DNA of 64,000 nt from Parazoarcus communis SWub3 = DSM 12120 (GTDB lineage Bacteria; Pseudomonadota; Gammaproteobacteria; Burkholderiales; Rhodocyclaceae), in contig NZ_QKOE01000001.1 in NCBI RefSeq assembly GCF_003226565.1, positions 248,001 to 312,000 on the forward strand, read 5' to 3'. The stretch's first letter is position 1; each line of letters opens with the position of its first letter. This document shows, one piece after another, positions 1-8,561 of the stretch. The notes under the pieces were generated by a model. It was not told where the DNA came from. It saw nothing but the letters and a program-made list of their open reading frames with translations, and ran no database searches. The position numbers and the translations under genes were made by a program.

Positions 1-15
1 GCCGCGCTTGAGCAT
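1..15 (-). CDS. Possible first five codons of a gene leaving the window
   Basis: On the minus strand an ATG at 15-13 opens a frame (M-L-K-R-G) that runs off the left edge. A GAGG purine run lies about nine bases upstream of it, and the gap to ilvA has the size expected of a divergent promoter region. Only five codons are visible, so no function can be given, and the call rests on the ribosome-binding site and layout alone. Confidence 0.3.
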
Positions 16-144
16 CGCACTATCCTCGCTCGAAAGCACACTCGGGCCCCACCGCTTTCCCGATACTGCGCGACCACCCTTGCCGCACTGCCGCATCGAC
101 TGCTACGCTCGATCCCTTTTCCGCCCACCGGACCTCACTTCGCC

Positions 145-1665
145 ATGACTGCCGCCAAACCGGATTACCTGGAACGCATCCTCAACGCCCAGGTGTACGA
201 TGTCGCCATCGAGACCCCGCTCGATTTCGCCAGCAACCTGTCGGCACGCATTCATAACCGGATTTACTTCAAGCGCGAGGACATGCAGCCGGTATTCAGC
301 TTCAAGCTGCGGGGGGCCTATAACAAGATGGTCAAGCTGTCGCCCCAGGCACTCAAGCGTGGCGTGATCTGCGCATCGGCCGGCAATCACGCGCAAGGCG
401 TCGCCCTGTCGGCCCAGAAGCTTGGCGTACGCGCAGTCATCGTCATGCCTAGCACCACCCCGCAGATCAAGATCGATGCGGTCAGGGCCCGCGGCGGAGA
501 AGTGGTACTCGCGGGGGAGTCCTACTCGGACGCCTATGCGCATGCCATCGAACTGGAAAAAACAGAGAAACTGACCTTCGTCCATCCCTTTGACGATCCC
601 GACGTGATTGCGGGCCAGGGCACCGTCGGCCTCGAGATCCTGCGCGCGCATCCGCAACCCATCCACGCTGTGTTCTGCTGTGTCGGAGGCGGAGGTCTGA
701 TTGCCGGCGTCGCCGCCTATATCAAGCGACTCCGCCCGGAGACCCGCATCATCGGCGTGGAGGCGGTCGGTGCCGACGCGATGACCCAATCTCTGGCTGC
801 CGGCAAACGGATCGTGCTCGATCAGGTCAGCATCTTCGCTGACGGCGCTGCGGTCAAGGAAGTCGGCACCGAAACCTTCCGTCTGTGCCAGGAATATGTC
901 GACGAGATGATCCTGGTGGACAACGATGCCATCTGCGCGGCAATCAAGGACGTCTTCGAAGACACCCGCTCCATCCTGGAGCCGGCCGGCGCACTGGCAG
1001 TCGCTGGGGCAAAGGAGTACGCACGCCGTCACAAGCTGCGCGACAAGCATCTTGTCGCCATCGCCTCCGGCGCCAACATGAACTTCGATCGTTTGCGCTT
1101 CGTCGCCGAGCGTGCAGAATTGGGTGAACAGCGCGAAGCGGTGCTCGCCGTCACCATTCCGGAACAACCCGGTTCATTCCGTAAATTCTGCAGCCTGCTC
1201 GGTAACCGCAACATCACCGAGTTCAACTATCGCTACGCCGATGCAGAACGCGCCCACATCTTTGTTGGCGTCACGGTGCATAACCGCAACGAAGCGACAC
1301 GGCTGGTCGAGATGCTGGAACGCCATACCCTGCCGGCAGTCGATCTGACCGATGACGAGCTGGCCAAGACGCATGTCCGCTACATGGTCGGCGGCCGTGC
1401 GCCACAGGCCGAGAACGAGGTGGTCTATCGCTTCACCTTTCCGGAACGTCCTGGCGCCTTGATGAACTTCCTGTCCAATCTCCACACCGACTGGAACATC
1501 AGCCTGTTCCACTACCGCAACCATGGTGCGGACTTTGGTCGCGTACTGGTCGGCATGCAGGTACCCGCGGCGGACAAGCCCGCCTTCGAGGCCTTTCTGG
1601 CGCGGGTGGGTTACGAGTATGTGGACGAAACGGCCAATCCTGCCTATAGGCTTTTCCTCTCCTGA
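145..1665 (+). CDS. ilvA: Threonine ammonia-lyase, biosynthetic (threonine deaminase)
   Basis: This cytoplasmic PLP enzyme converts threonine to 2-oxobutanoate, the first step of isoleucine synthesis. The 506 residues match the long, allosteric biosynthetic form. The PLP lysine is K54 in the SFKLRGA motif, the glycine-rich phosphate-binding loop is VGGGGLIAG near residue 185, and two ACT-like regulatory domains start near residues 332 and 427 (PEQPGSF and PERPGAL motifs). The doubled regulatory region predicts feedback inhibition by isoleucine, by family analogy. The gene stands alone and ends in two adjacent stop codons (TGA then TAG). I see no leader-peptide attenuator in the short upstream gap. 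Confidence 0.96.
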   Translation: MTAAKPDYLERILNAQVYDVAIETPLDFASNLSARIHNRIYFKREDMQPVFSFKLRGAYNKMVKLSPQALKRGVICASAGNHAQGVALSAQKLGVRAVIVMPSTTPQIKIDAVRARGGEVVLAGESYSDAYAHAIELEKTEKLTFVHPFDDPDVIAGQGTVGLEILRAHPQPIHAVFCCVGGGGLIAGVAAYIKRLRPETRIIGVEAVGADAMTQSLAAGKRIVLDQVSIFADGAAVKEVGTETFRLCQEYVDEMILVDNDAICAAIKDVFEDTRSILEPAGALAVAGAKEYARRHKLRDKHLVAIASGANMNFDRLRFVAERAELGEQREAVLAVTIPEQPGSFRKFCSLLGNRNITEFNYRYADAERAHIFVGVTVHNRNEATRLVEMLERHTLPAVDLTDDELAKTHVRYMVGGRAPQAENEVVYRFTFPERPGALMNFLSNLHTDWNISLFHYRNHGADFGRVLVGMQVPAADKPAFEAFLARVGYEYVDETANPAYRLFLS

Positions 1666-1704
1666 TAGCGGCACCCTGTCAAGGGACGGCTATTACTAAT
1701 GCGC

Positions 1705-1710
1705 TATACT
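1705..1710 (+). promoter_or_regulatory. Candidate -10 element for the binding-protein/GGDEF pair
   Basis: TATACT lies downstream of ilvA and about 58 bases before the ATG at 1768. No good -35 box is visible at 16-18 bases. If used, transcription would begin near 1717, which excludes the in-frame ATG at 1699 as the translation start of the next gene. Confidence 0.35.
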
Positions 1711-1767
1711 CGGGACCTCGGATCAAGGCTCCGACCATATGGATCGACAGCCAGGAATGGGGCGTTC

Positions 1768-2607
1768 ATGAGCAGATGTGTACGACGGCAAGCGGGGCGT
1801 TCGAACAAGCATGTTCGGCTTGGCCTGCTGGCGCTGTCGATCTGGGCTTGTTCGCTGACCTCCTTTGCTCAGAGTCCGGAGACAAACAGGATTGAGCGCA
1901 TCCAGCGTGAAGCCCGTCTGAAGGTCTGCATCTGGCCCGACTATTACGGCATCTCGTTACGCGACCCGCGTACGCTCGAGCTCAAGGGCATCGATATCGA
2001 TCTGGCTCAGGCACTGGGCGCGGATCTCGGGGTGACCGTCGAGTTCGTCGACAGCAGCTTCGCGCGCTTGATCGACGACGTCAGTGGCAATCGTTGCGAT
2101 ATCGCAATGTTTGCCATCGGCATCACACCAGAGCGCTCCAGCCGCCTGCGCTTCACGTCGCCACATCTGGCCAGTGACATCTACGCCATCACCACACGCA
2201 GCAACCGCAAGATCAAGTCCTGGGACGACATCGATCAACCAGGTATCGTGGTTGCCGTTGCCAAAGGCACGCTGCATGAGCCCGTGATGCGTGGCAAGCT
2301 GCGGCACGCCCAGCTTGCAGTGCTGTCCTCACCGCACGCCCGCGAGCAAGAAGTCGAGTCCGGCCGCGCCGACGTGTTCATGACGGACTTTCCCTACAGC
2401 CGGCGGATGCTGGATCAGGCCGACTGGGCACGACTTGTCTCGCCGACGGGCACCTATCACATCACCCCCTACGCCTGGGCCATCGCGCCGGGCGACGACA
2501 ACTGGCACGCTTACCTCGAGCGCTTCGTTGCCCGCATCAAGCAGGATGGGCGTCTCGCGCAGGCTGCAGGGCGGCACGGCCTGAGCCCCATCGTCGTCCT
2601 GCGCTGA
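1768..2607 (+). CDS. Periplasmic substrate-binding protein, amino-acid ABC family (SBP family 3)
   Basis: The product is a 279-residue secreted solute-binding protein of the polar amino-acid type. It has a long basic N-region and hydrophobic core with a likely signal-peptidase site after SFAQ (about residue 35). The body carries family-3 features: a KGIDIDLAQALG segment, then a DIAMFAIGITPERS segment that resembles the usual D-(x)-GMTITPERxxx motif. I chose ATG 1768, preceded by AGGAATGGGG, over the in-frame ATG 1699, which lies upstream of a candidate -10 box. No permease or ATPase gene is adjacent. Instead a diguanylate cyclase follows 20 bp downstream, so the protein may serve in sensing rather than, or besides, uptake (inference). 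Confidence 0.85.
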   Translation: MSRCVRRQAGRSNKHVRLGLLALSIWACSLTSFAQSPETNRIERIQREARLKVCIWPDYYGISLRDPRTLELKGIDIDLAQALGADLGVTVEFVDSSFARLIDDVSGNRCDIAMFAIGITPERSSRLRFTSPHLASDIYAITTRSNRKIKSWDDIDQPGIVVAVAKGTLHEPVMRGKLRHAQLAVLSSPHAREQEVESGRADVFMTDFPYSRRMLDQADWARLVSPTGTYHITPYAWAIAPGDDNWHAYLERFVARIKQDGRLAQAAGRHGLSPIVVLR

Positions 2608-2627
2608 TCTCCGGATGTCTCCCTGGC

Positions 2628-4526
2628 ATGTCCGAACACCGTCGTCTCCGCTTTGCCGATCTGGGTTTCGCCATGCTGCTCGGGGTCGGCCTGCTGATTG
2701 TTTTCGGCGCGCTCGACTTCTATGGCAAGCAACTGCAGCGTCAAGCACTGCAGACCGAGGAACACCTGACCTCACGCGATTTGCGCCATGCAGACGAACA
2801 ACTGGGACACCTGTTCCGCCACGTAGATCTGCAACTGCGGACCCTGCTCGAAGGTGGCCACGCCTATTTCTCTCCGGATGACTGGTCCCGGCAGCTGGAC
2901 TATGCGCTGCTCAATGCCCCTCACCTACGCTCGCTGTCGGTGCTCAACGACAACGGTGAGATCATTGCCAGTACCTCATCCGGCAACATCGGCCTTCGCC
3001 CGGCTTTCGCACACTACCTGCCACAACCCTCAACGATCAGTGAAGTCCTGCGCATCGGCCCTCCCCACGCGGGCCGGGATCTGGCGGATTCGGTCGCAAT
3101 CACCGACAACCGGCAACCGACGCCTGCCGTTGGTTTCGTTCCGGTTGTGCGCGGTTTGTCAATCGGTGAGGCGGGGCAAGTCAGCCTGCTCGCCACGTTG
3201 AATCTCGACTACCTTCAACGCCTGCTCGATGACCTGCGTCGTCGTCCCACCGACCGTATTGCCCTGTTCCGGCAGGATGGAGTCAGACTGCTCGACACCG
3301 ATCCACCGACCGAGCACCAGCGCATGATCGAGCGCACCTTGATCAACCACTGGCAGACAGGACAGTCCGTACATTTATCCATCGCTGACGCCTACGACGA
3401 CCAGGGCGAATTGACAGCCTACCGGATGCATTCGCGCCTTCCGCTGGTCATTACGATGCAAATGGACCGTACCCAAGCCCTGGTCGAAGCGCATCGGGAA
3501 GGCAGGGAACGTACCGCAGTCGTTGCCCCACTGGCACTGCTCGGCATGGCCGCCGCCTTGGTGGGCTACCTGCTGTTTCGCTTTGCCGGAAACCGTGAAC
3601 GCAAATTGCGCAAACAGGAGGAAAAGCGTCGCAAACTCCTCGAAAGCGCGCTCAATGCCAGCGCCATTCCGGCTGTGATCACCAATCGGGAAGCGACCAT
3701 CGAGTGGGTCAACCCAGCCTTCGCCAGCCTGACCGGCTTTGATGCGGCGGAGGCGATCGGTCGCAAGCCCAAGGACCTGGTCAAATCAGGCATGCAGCCC
3801 CCTTCGTACTACGAAGACATGTGGAAGACGATACTTGCAGGTGCAGTGTGGCGGGGCGAAGTCATCAACCGGCGCAAAGACGGCAGTTTCTATGACGAGG
3901 CCTTGACCATCACGCCAGTCGCCGACGACAACGGCACCATCACGCACTTCGTCGCCATCAAGGAAGACATCACGCTGGAAAAGGCCGCTGCCCGCGAACT
4001 GGAACGCCTGGCGACCACCGACCCGCTGACCGGAAGCCACAACCGGCGGGCTTTCATGGAAGCCGTGCAGCACGAACTCGACCGGGTCAGACGCTATGAG
4101 ACCCCAGCCTCAATCCTGATGCTCGATCTGGATCATTTCAAACGGGTCAATGACGAGTTCGGTCATGCCGCTGGCGATACCGTGCTGAAGCACTTCGTCA
4201 CTCAGCTTGGCACCTCGCTCCGCAGCGCCGACACCTTGGGCAGGATCGGCGGGGAGGAATTCGCCGTTTTGCTGCCGGAAACCGACCTCGCCGGCGCCCG
4301 TGACATCGCCAACCGGATCAGGACTGAAATCGCTGCGCGCCCTGCGATTACCGATGAGGCCCGGATTCCGATCACCGTCAGTATCGGCGTCACCATCATC
4401 CACCCGTCGGATATCAGCCCGGATCATATCCTCGCCCGCGCTGACGACGGCCTTTACCTGGCCAAGCGCAACGGGCGTAATCGTGTAGAAACGGTCAGCA
4501 GAGAGGCGCCCCCTACCGGCGAATGA
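2628..4526 (+). CDS. Membrane-anchored PAS-GGDEF diguanylate cyclase
   Basis: This inner-membrane signalling protein of 632 residues is predicted to make cyclic-di-GMP. TM1 is about residues 12-31, followed by a roughly 260-residue periplasmic Cache-like sensor region, TM2 at about 295-316, a short charged linker, a PAS domain (about 330-455) and a GGDEF domain (about 463-625). The active-site signature is intact as GGEEF at 541-545, and an RxxD inhibitory site (R532-D535) lies exactly five residues before it, so product feedback is likely. The gene starts 20 bp after the binding-protein gene and is probably cotranscribed with it, suggesting that the binding protein presents a ligand to the sensor domain. 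No EAL domain is present. Confidence 0.93.
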   Translation: MSEHRRLRFADLGFAMLLGVGLLIVFGALDFYGKQLQRQALQTEEHLTSRDLRHADEQLGHLFRHVDLQLRTLLEGGHAYFSPDDWSRQLDYALLNAPHLRSLSVLNDNGEIIASTSSGNIGLRPAFAHYLPQPSTISEVLRIGPPHAGRDLADSVAITDNRQPTPAVGFVPVVRGLSIGEAGQVSLLATLNLDYLQRLLDDLRRRPTDRIALFRQDGVRLLDTDPPTEHQRMIERTLINHWQTGQSVHLSIADAYDDQGELTAYRMHSRLPLVITMQMDRTQALVEAHREGRERTAVVAPLALLGMAAALVGYLLFRFAGNRERKLRKQEEKRRKLLESALNASAIPAVITNREATIEWVNPAFASLTGFDAAEAIGRKPKDLVKSGMQPPSYYEDMWKTILAGAVWRGEVINRRKDGSFYDEALTITPVADDNGTITHFVAIKEDITLEKAAARELERLATTDPLTGSHNRRAFMEAVQHELDRVRRYETPASILMLDLDHFKRVNDEFGHAAGDTVLKHFVTQLGTSLRSADTLGRIGGEEFAVLLPETDLAGARDIANRIRTEIAARPAITDEARIPITVSIGVTIIHPSDISPDHILARADDGLYLAKRNGRNRVETVSREAPPTGE

Positions 4527-4570
4527 CGCGTTGAAAAGGGACGCACTGCCCGGATGATCGCCAACCCGAC

Positions 4571-4807
4571 TCAGCCATCGATGGTCCGGTCCATATCCCA
4601 ACGCCGCATGTGTCCGTCAAAGGCCTTGCGCCGAGCCTGCACCCCAAGGTTCATGACCCGACGCTCCTGCCGGACCGGAAGCCGCGGCAGATCACCAAGA
4701 CGGTGCCCGGTCAAAAGGTTATGTTGGTGACGCAGCACGGCAATGATCATCGAGAGTCCAAGGTTCATCGCTGCGAACATCGCCAGCGGCAAGATCAAGG
4801 GTGGCAT
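4571..4807 (-). CDS. Small membrane protein, unknown function
   Basis: This is a 78-residue frame with one N-terminal hydrophobic segment (about residues 3-24) and a basic, arginine-rich tail. I chose ATG 4807 because GGAGAG lies seven bases upstream. A longer in-frame start at 4879 lacks such a site and adds a segment of no hydrophobic or domain character. I do not recognise the family. It lies downstream of the 5-formyl-THF cyclo-ligase gene on the same strand, with a 160-bp gap, so it may have its own promoter. Confidence 0.5.
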   Translation of the reverse strand: MPPLILPLAMFAAMNLGLSMIIAVLRHQHNLLTGHRLGDLPRLPVRQERRVMNLGVQARRKAFDGHMRRWDMDRTIDG

Positions 4808-4967
4808 ATCGACTCTCCAGTATCGACCCCGAGGGTGTGATGCATCGAACGCGACAACGTGACAAATCAATTTACGCACGTTGAATCAGACAGCACTCCG
4901 GTTGAATAAGTTCGGCCGCACCGCTGCAAAATCAACTTTTGTTTCAAAGCACTGCAGCATCCATCGC

Positions 4968-5576
4968 TCAAGCTCGAAAACCGTCTGAGCAAGACCAAAG
5001 CCCTGCCTCGGTCACCAACCAGTCCATGGGTCGGTCGTGTGACTGCGGCATCACGCTGTCGACACGCCCCGCCTCGAACCCCACGCCGACGGAAATTGTC
5101 TGCAGCACTGCCAGGGTCCGATCGAAATACCCGCCGCCATAACCCAGCCGAAAACCGGCACCATCGAAAGCATTGAGTGGTATCAGTACAACATCCGGCA
5201 AAATCGCATCGCCTTGTGCCGGATGAGGGATACCGTGGCGATCCAGGGCCATTTCGGCGTCAGCGGACCAGGCCCGGAAGATCAGTGGCTGATCACGCGC
5301 AGTCACAACCGGCAAGGCAAGGCATCGACCCGGCACCGAAGCTTGCCAACGCACAGCCCACGCTCTCAGGTCCGGTTCGCTGCGATACGGCCAGCAAAGC
5401 GCCAGCACCTTGGGACAAAGCTCCGCCATCAAGGCAGTCAGATGCGCTTCCATCGCGCGGGTCCGCTCAGCGCGAACCGTATCCGGCAGCGCTTCACGCG
5501 CAGCCAAGGCCGCCGCACGCAACTTACTGCGCGCAGCGTGCTCTGAGGACGATAAGGCCTGAGAGGGTTCGGTCAC
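4968..5576 (-). CDS. 5-formyltetrahydrofolate cyclo-ligase
   Basis: This cytoplasmic enzyme (E. coli YgfA, also called FAU1 family) uses ATP to convert 5-formyl-THF to 5,10-methenyl-THF, returning a folate storage form to the one-carbon pool. The 202 residues fit the family. The C-terminal half carries the hallmark LGYGGGYFDRTL nucleotide/folate-binding loop, preceded by the VLIPLNAFD strand. The gene is divergent from the lytic transglycosylase with only about 40 bp between start codons. In enterobacteria this gene follows the 6S RNA gene; here there is no room for one immediately upstream. Confidence 0.93.
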   Translation of the reverse strand: MTEPSQALSSSEHAARSKLRAAALAAREALPDTVRAERTRAMEAHLTALMAELCPKVLALCWPYRSEPDLRAWAVRWQASVPGRCLALPVVTARDQPLIFRAWSADAEMALDRHGIPHPAQGDAILPDVVLIPLNAFDGAGFRLGYGGGYFDRTLAVLQTISVGVGFEAGRVDSVMPQSHDRPMDWLVTEAGLWSCSDGFRA

Positions 5577-5615
5577 GGTAGTATGCGGGTTCTGTCTGAA
5601 TGGGAATGGTAAGGG

Positions 5616-7535
5616 ATGTACACGGTCTTTAGGGTCATGCTGCTGATGCTGTGCATCGCATCGTCAAACAGCAGTCTCGCGCAGTCGGGAGACGCAAGGA
5701 TACTCGCTGCCCGCGACGCATTGCGCAGCGGAGACAGGGTCACCCTCGAGCGCCTGGCCAGCCAGTCCGACCCCCACCCGCTCGACCCCTATGTCCGTTA
5801 CTGGCTGTTGTTCAACAAGCTGGCCCGCCCCGACCCCGCCCCCGCGGAAGCCTTGACGGACTTCATGGTGCAGGAGGCCGGCTCCGCGCTGGCCGAGCGC
5901 CTGCGTGCCGACTGGCTGCGCCGCCTGGCCAAGGACGGCGACTGGAACACCTTTCTCGCCCTTCACGCCGACCTGCAAAGCCCGGACGCAGAATTGCGCT
6001 GTCAGGCGCTCAATGCGCGCCTGATGACTGGCGACCCCAGCCTTGCTGCAGATATCAGACAACGCTGGGACGAACTGATCGATGCGCCGGCGGCCTGCGA
6101 CACAACGCTGTCTGGCATGGTGGCACGCGGACAAGTCGATGAGGAAGCGGTCTGGTGGCGCTTTCGCCAACAGGTCGGTGGCCGCAACCCGGAGCGGGCC
6201 CAGACCACACTAAGCTGGCTCGATGCAGCCGCAGCCTCCCAGCTAGATCAAGCCTTGCGCAGCCCCGCACAATACCTGGATCGCCTGCCGGCAAACTTTG
6301 CGATCACTCGCGGTGGCCGCGAGCTCGCAATCGCCGCATTGGTCAGGCTGGCACGTGATGACCGACCCGGCGCGCTCGCCCGCCTGACCCGGCTTCAGGA
6401 CCGGCTCGACGGCCCTGGTCGAGGTCATGTATTCGCGGCACTCGCCCATCGGGCGGCACTCGCGCTGGAGCCTGAGGCGGCCGCCTGGTTCCGGGCCGCC
6501 GGCGATGTCCCGATGAACACCGACCAACGGGCCTGGCGCATCCGCACCGCGCTGCGTAGTGGCAACTGGAGCGCCGTGCTGGCATATACCTCGCAGCTCC
6601 CCGCGGCAGAAGCCGAACAACCCGATTGGGTCTATTGGCGCGCCCGGGCGCTGAACACCCAAGGTCGCGCCGACGAAGCTGCCTCGCTGTTCCAGCGCAT
6701 CGCGGGCGAGCCCCACTTCTACGGCATTCTGGCTGCGGAAGAGCTTGGGCAGACCTTTGCGCCGCCCCCTCATGCGCCAACCCTGACCCCTGCACAATTG
6801 CGCCAAGCCGAGACGGACCCGGGACTGAGGCGGGCACTGACACTGTTCCGGCTCGACATGCGAACCGAGGGCGTACGCGAATGGAACTGGTCTCTGCGTG
6901 GCCAGGACGAGCTCTTCCGGCTTGCGGCCGCGCGCCTTGCCCTGAAGCATGATATCTACGACCGCGCCATCAACACGGCCGAACTTGCAGCGCCCAGGGG
7001 GGCATTCGACCTGCGCTTCCTGACACCCTATCGCGAACTGATCGAACCTCATGTCCACAGCCAGGGACTGGATCTGAGCTGGGTCTATGGCCTGATGCGC
7101 CAGGAGAGCCGCTTCGTGATCCCGGCCCGCTCCAGCGCTGGCGCCCAGGGCCTGATGCAGGTCATGCCCGCCACCGGCAAGTGGGTGGCCGGCAAGATCG
7201 GCATGCGCGACTATCAGCCAGGCCGCCTGTCGGAACCCACCACCAATGTCCGCCTCGGCACCAGCTACATGCGGCTGATTCTGGAGGATCTCGACAACCA
7301 CCCGGTACTGGCGAGCGCCGGCTATAACGCTGGCCCGGGGCGCGCCAAGCGCTGGCGCGACAGCCAGCCCCTGGAGGGCGCGATCTATGCCGAGACCATC
7401 CCCTTCGACGAGACCCGCGACTATGTCAAGAAGGTCATGGTCAACACCGTCGTTTATGCGGCCATGCTCGACGGCAAGCCGCAATCGCTGAAGTCCCGCC
7501 TCGGCACCATCGCCGCACGCCCTGAAGCGCGCTAA
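5616..7535 (+). CDS. slt: Soluble lytic murein transglycosylase (Slt70 type)
   Basis: This periplasmic enzyme cleaves the MurNAc-GlcNAc bond of peptidoglycan, leaving 1,6-anhydro-muropeptides. The 639-residue protein has a signal peptide (about 1-23), a long alpha-helical superhelical U/L region (about 25-460) and a C-terminal SLT catalytic domain. The catalytic glutamate is E497 in RQESRF, followed by the AQGLMQVMPAT motif and the AGYNAGPGR motif that closes the active site. The length matches Slt70. A second in-frame ATG lies at 5637, but the longer form gives the better signal peptide. Confidence 0.95.
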   Translation: MYTVFRVMLLMLCIASSNSSLAQSGDARILAARDALRSGDRVTLERLASQSDPHPLDPYVRYWLLFNKLARPDPAPAEALTDFMVQEAGSALAERLRADWLRRLAKDGDWNTFLALHADLQSPDAELRCQALNARLMTGDPSLAADIRQRWDELIDAPAACDTTLSGMVARGQVDEEAVWWRFRQQVGGRNPERAQTTLSWLDAAAASQLDQALRSPAQYLDRLPANFAITRGGRELAIAALVRLARDDRPGALARLTRLQDRLDGPGRGHVFAALAHRAALALEPEAAAWFRAAGDVPMNTDQRAWRIRTALRSGNWSAVLAYTSQLPAAEAEQPDWVYWRARALNTQGRADEAASLFQRIAGEPHFYGILAAEELGQTFAPPPHAPTLTPAQLRQAETDPGLRRALTLFRLDMRTEGVREWNWSLRGQDELFRLAAARLALKHDIYDRAINTAELAAPRGAFDLRFLTPYRELIEPHVHSQGLDLSWVYGLMRQESRFVIPARSSAGAQGLMQVMPATGKWVAGKIGMRDYQPGRLSEPTTNVRLGTSYMRLILEDLDNHPVLASAGYNAGPGRAKRWRDSQPLEGAIYAETIPFDETRDYVKKVMVNTVVYAAMLDGKPQSLKSRLGTIAARPEAR

Positions 7536-7596
7536 GCTCTCCGCCCAGGCCCGAATCACCACCAAGCAACTCAACTGGATGGAGCACACCTCTGTG

Positions 7597-8553
7597 ATGA
7601 ATCCGCAACGTGTCGTCCTGATCGGTGGAACCGGCTTTGTCGGACGCGCCATTGCCAACCGCCTTGCCAAGGCTGGCATTCATGCGCGTATCCCCACCCG
7701 ACGCCGCAGCCGTGCCAGTGATCTGCTGCTGTTACCCAATGTCGACGTGATCGAGGCTGACTGCCACGACCCTGCAACCCTCGCCCGCCTGCTGCAAGGT
7801 GCGGACGCCGTCATCAACCTGGTTGGTGTGCTGCATTCGCGCAGCGGCACCCCCTACGGCCCTGACTTTGCCCGCGCGCATGTCGAATTGCCCTCACGCA
7901 TCGTCGCTGCCTGTCAGCTGACTGGCGTGAACCGGTTGATCCATATCAGTGCGCTGGGCGCGGATGCCAATGGCCCCTCCGAGTATCAGCGCTCGAAGGC
8001 GGCCGGCGAAGCAGCCATTCGCAACAATGCCGGCACCCTCGCCTGGACCCTATTGCGCCCGTCGGTGATCTTTGGGCGCGAGGACCGCTTCCTGAACCTG
8101 TTCGCCGAACTCGCCCAGTTGTTTCCGATCTTGCCGCTGGGCGGCGCCAACGCACGCTTCCAACCCGTGTATGTGGAAGATGTGGCCGAAGTCGCCGTGC
8201 GCAGCCTGCTCGAGCCCTGCGCCATTGGCCAGACCTGGGAGCTGGCCGGCCCCAGCGTCTATACGCTACGACAACTCGTCACGTATGTTGCAGGACTGGT
8301 CGGCAAGCATCCCTTGGTGATTGCACTGCCGGAGGGGCTTGCCTTGCTCCAGGCTGGGCTGATGAACCTCGCCCCTCAACCGCTGATGAGTCCCGACAAT
8401 GTCCGCTCGATGCGGGTGGACAACGTCGCCACTGGCGCCCCGCTTCCGCTCGGTCTCACCCCCACTGCACTCGAGGCCGTGGTGCCGCGCTGGCTGGGCG
8501 AGACCATGCCGCGCGGTCGGTATAACCCACTGCGCCGTTCCGCGCGACGCTGA
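7597..8553 (+). CDS. NDUFA9-like NAD(P)-binding SDR protein
   Basis: This is an atypical short-chain dehydrogenase of 318 residues, related to the complex I NDUFA9/39-kDa subunit family. The N-terminus has the Rossmann signature IGGTGFVGRAI, followed by an NLVGVLHS segment and a HISALGAD strand. The usual YxxxK pair is present only in weak form (YQRSK), so catalysis is uncertain. An in-frame ATG at 7579 is possible, but 7597 starts right before the Rossmann strand, as is usual for the family. It precedes cca by 8 bp, so the two are probably cotranscribed. Its substrate or partner cannot be read from the sequence; no nuo genes are nearby. Confidence 0.85.
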   Translation: MNPQRVVLIGGTGFVGRAIANRLAKAGIHARIPTRRRSRASDLLLLPNVDVIEADCHDPATLARLLQGADAVINLVGVLHSRSGTPYGPDFARAHVELPSRIVAACQLTGVNRLIHISALGADANGPSEYQRSKAAGEAAIRNNAGTLAWTLLRPSVIFGREDRFLNLFAELAQLFPILPLGGANARFQPVYVEDVAEVAVRSLLEPCAIGQTWELAGPSVYTLRQLVTYVAGLVGKHPLVIALPEGLALLQAGLMNLAPQPLMSPDNVRSMRVDNVATGAPLPLGLTPTALEAVVPRWLGETMPRGRYNPLRRSARR

Positions 8554-8561
8554 TTATCGTC

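Noticed and set aside
103-1167. 354-residue open frame opposite ilvA
   Set aside because: It is antisense to a fully supported ilvA gene, has no domain character and arises from GC-rich third positions.
5577-5615. 6S RNA gene next to the 5-formyl-THF cyclo-ligase gene
   Set aside because: In other bacteria the ssrS gene lies just upstream of this gene, but here only about 40 bp separate it from slt, far too little for a roughly 180-nt RNA.
6243-7679. 478-residue open frame opposite slt
   Set aside because: Antisense to the catalytic half of Slt, with no ribosome-binding site or recognisable motif.
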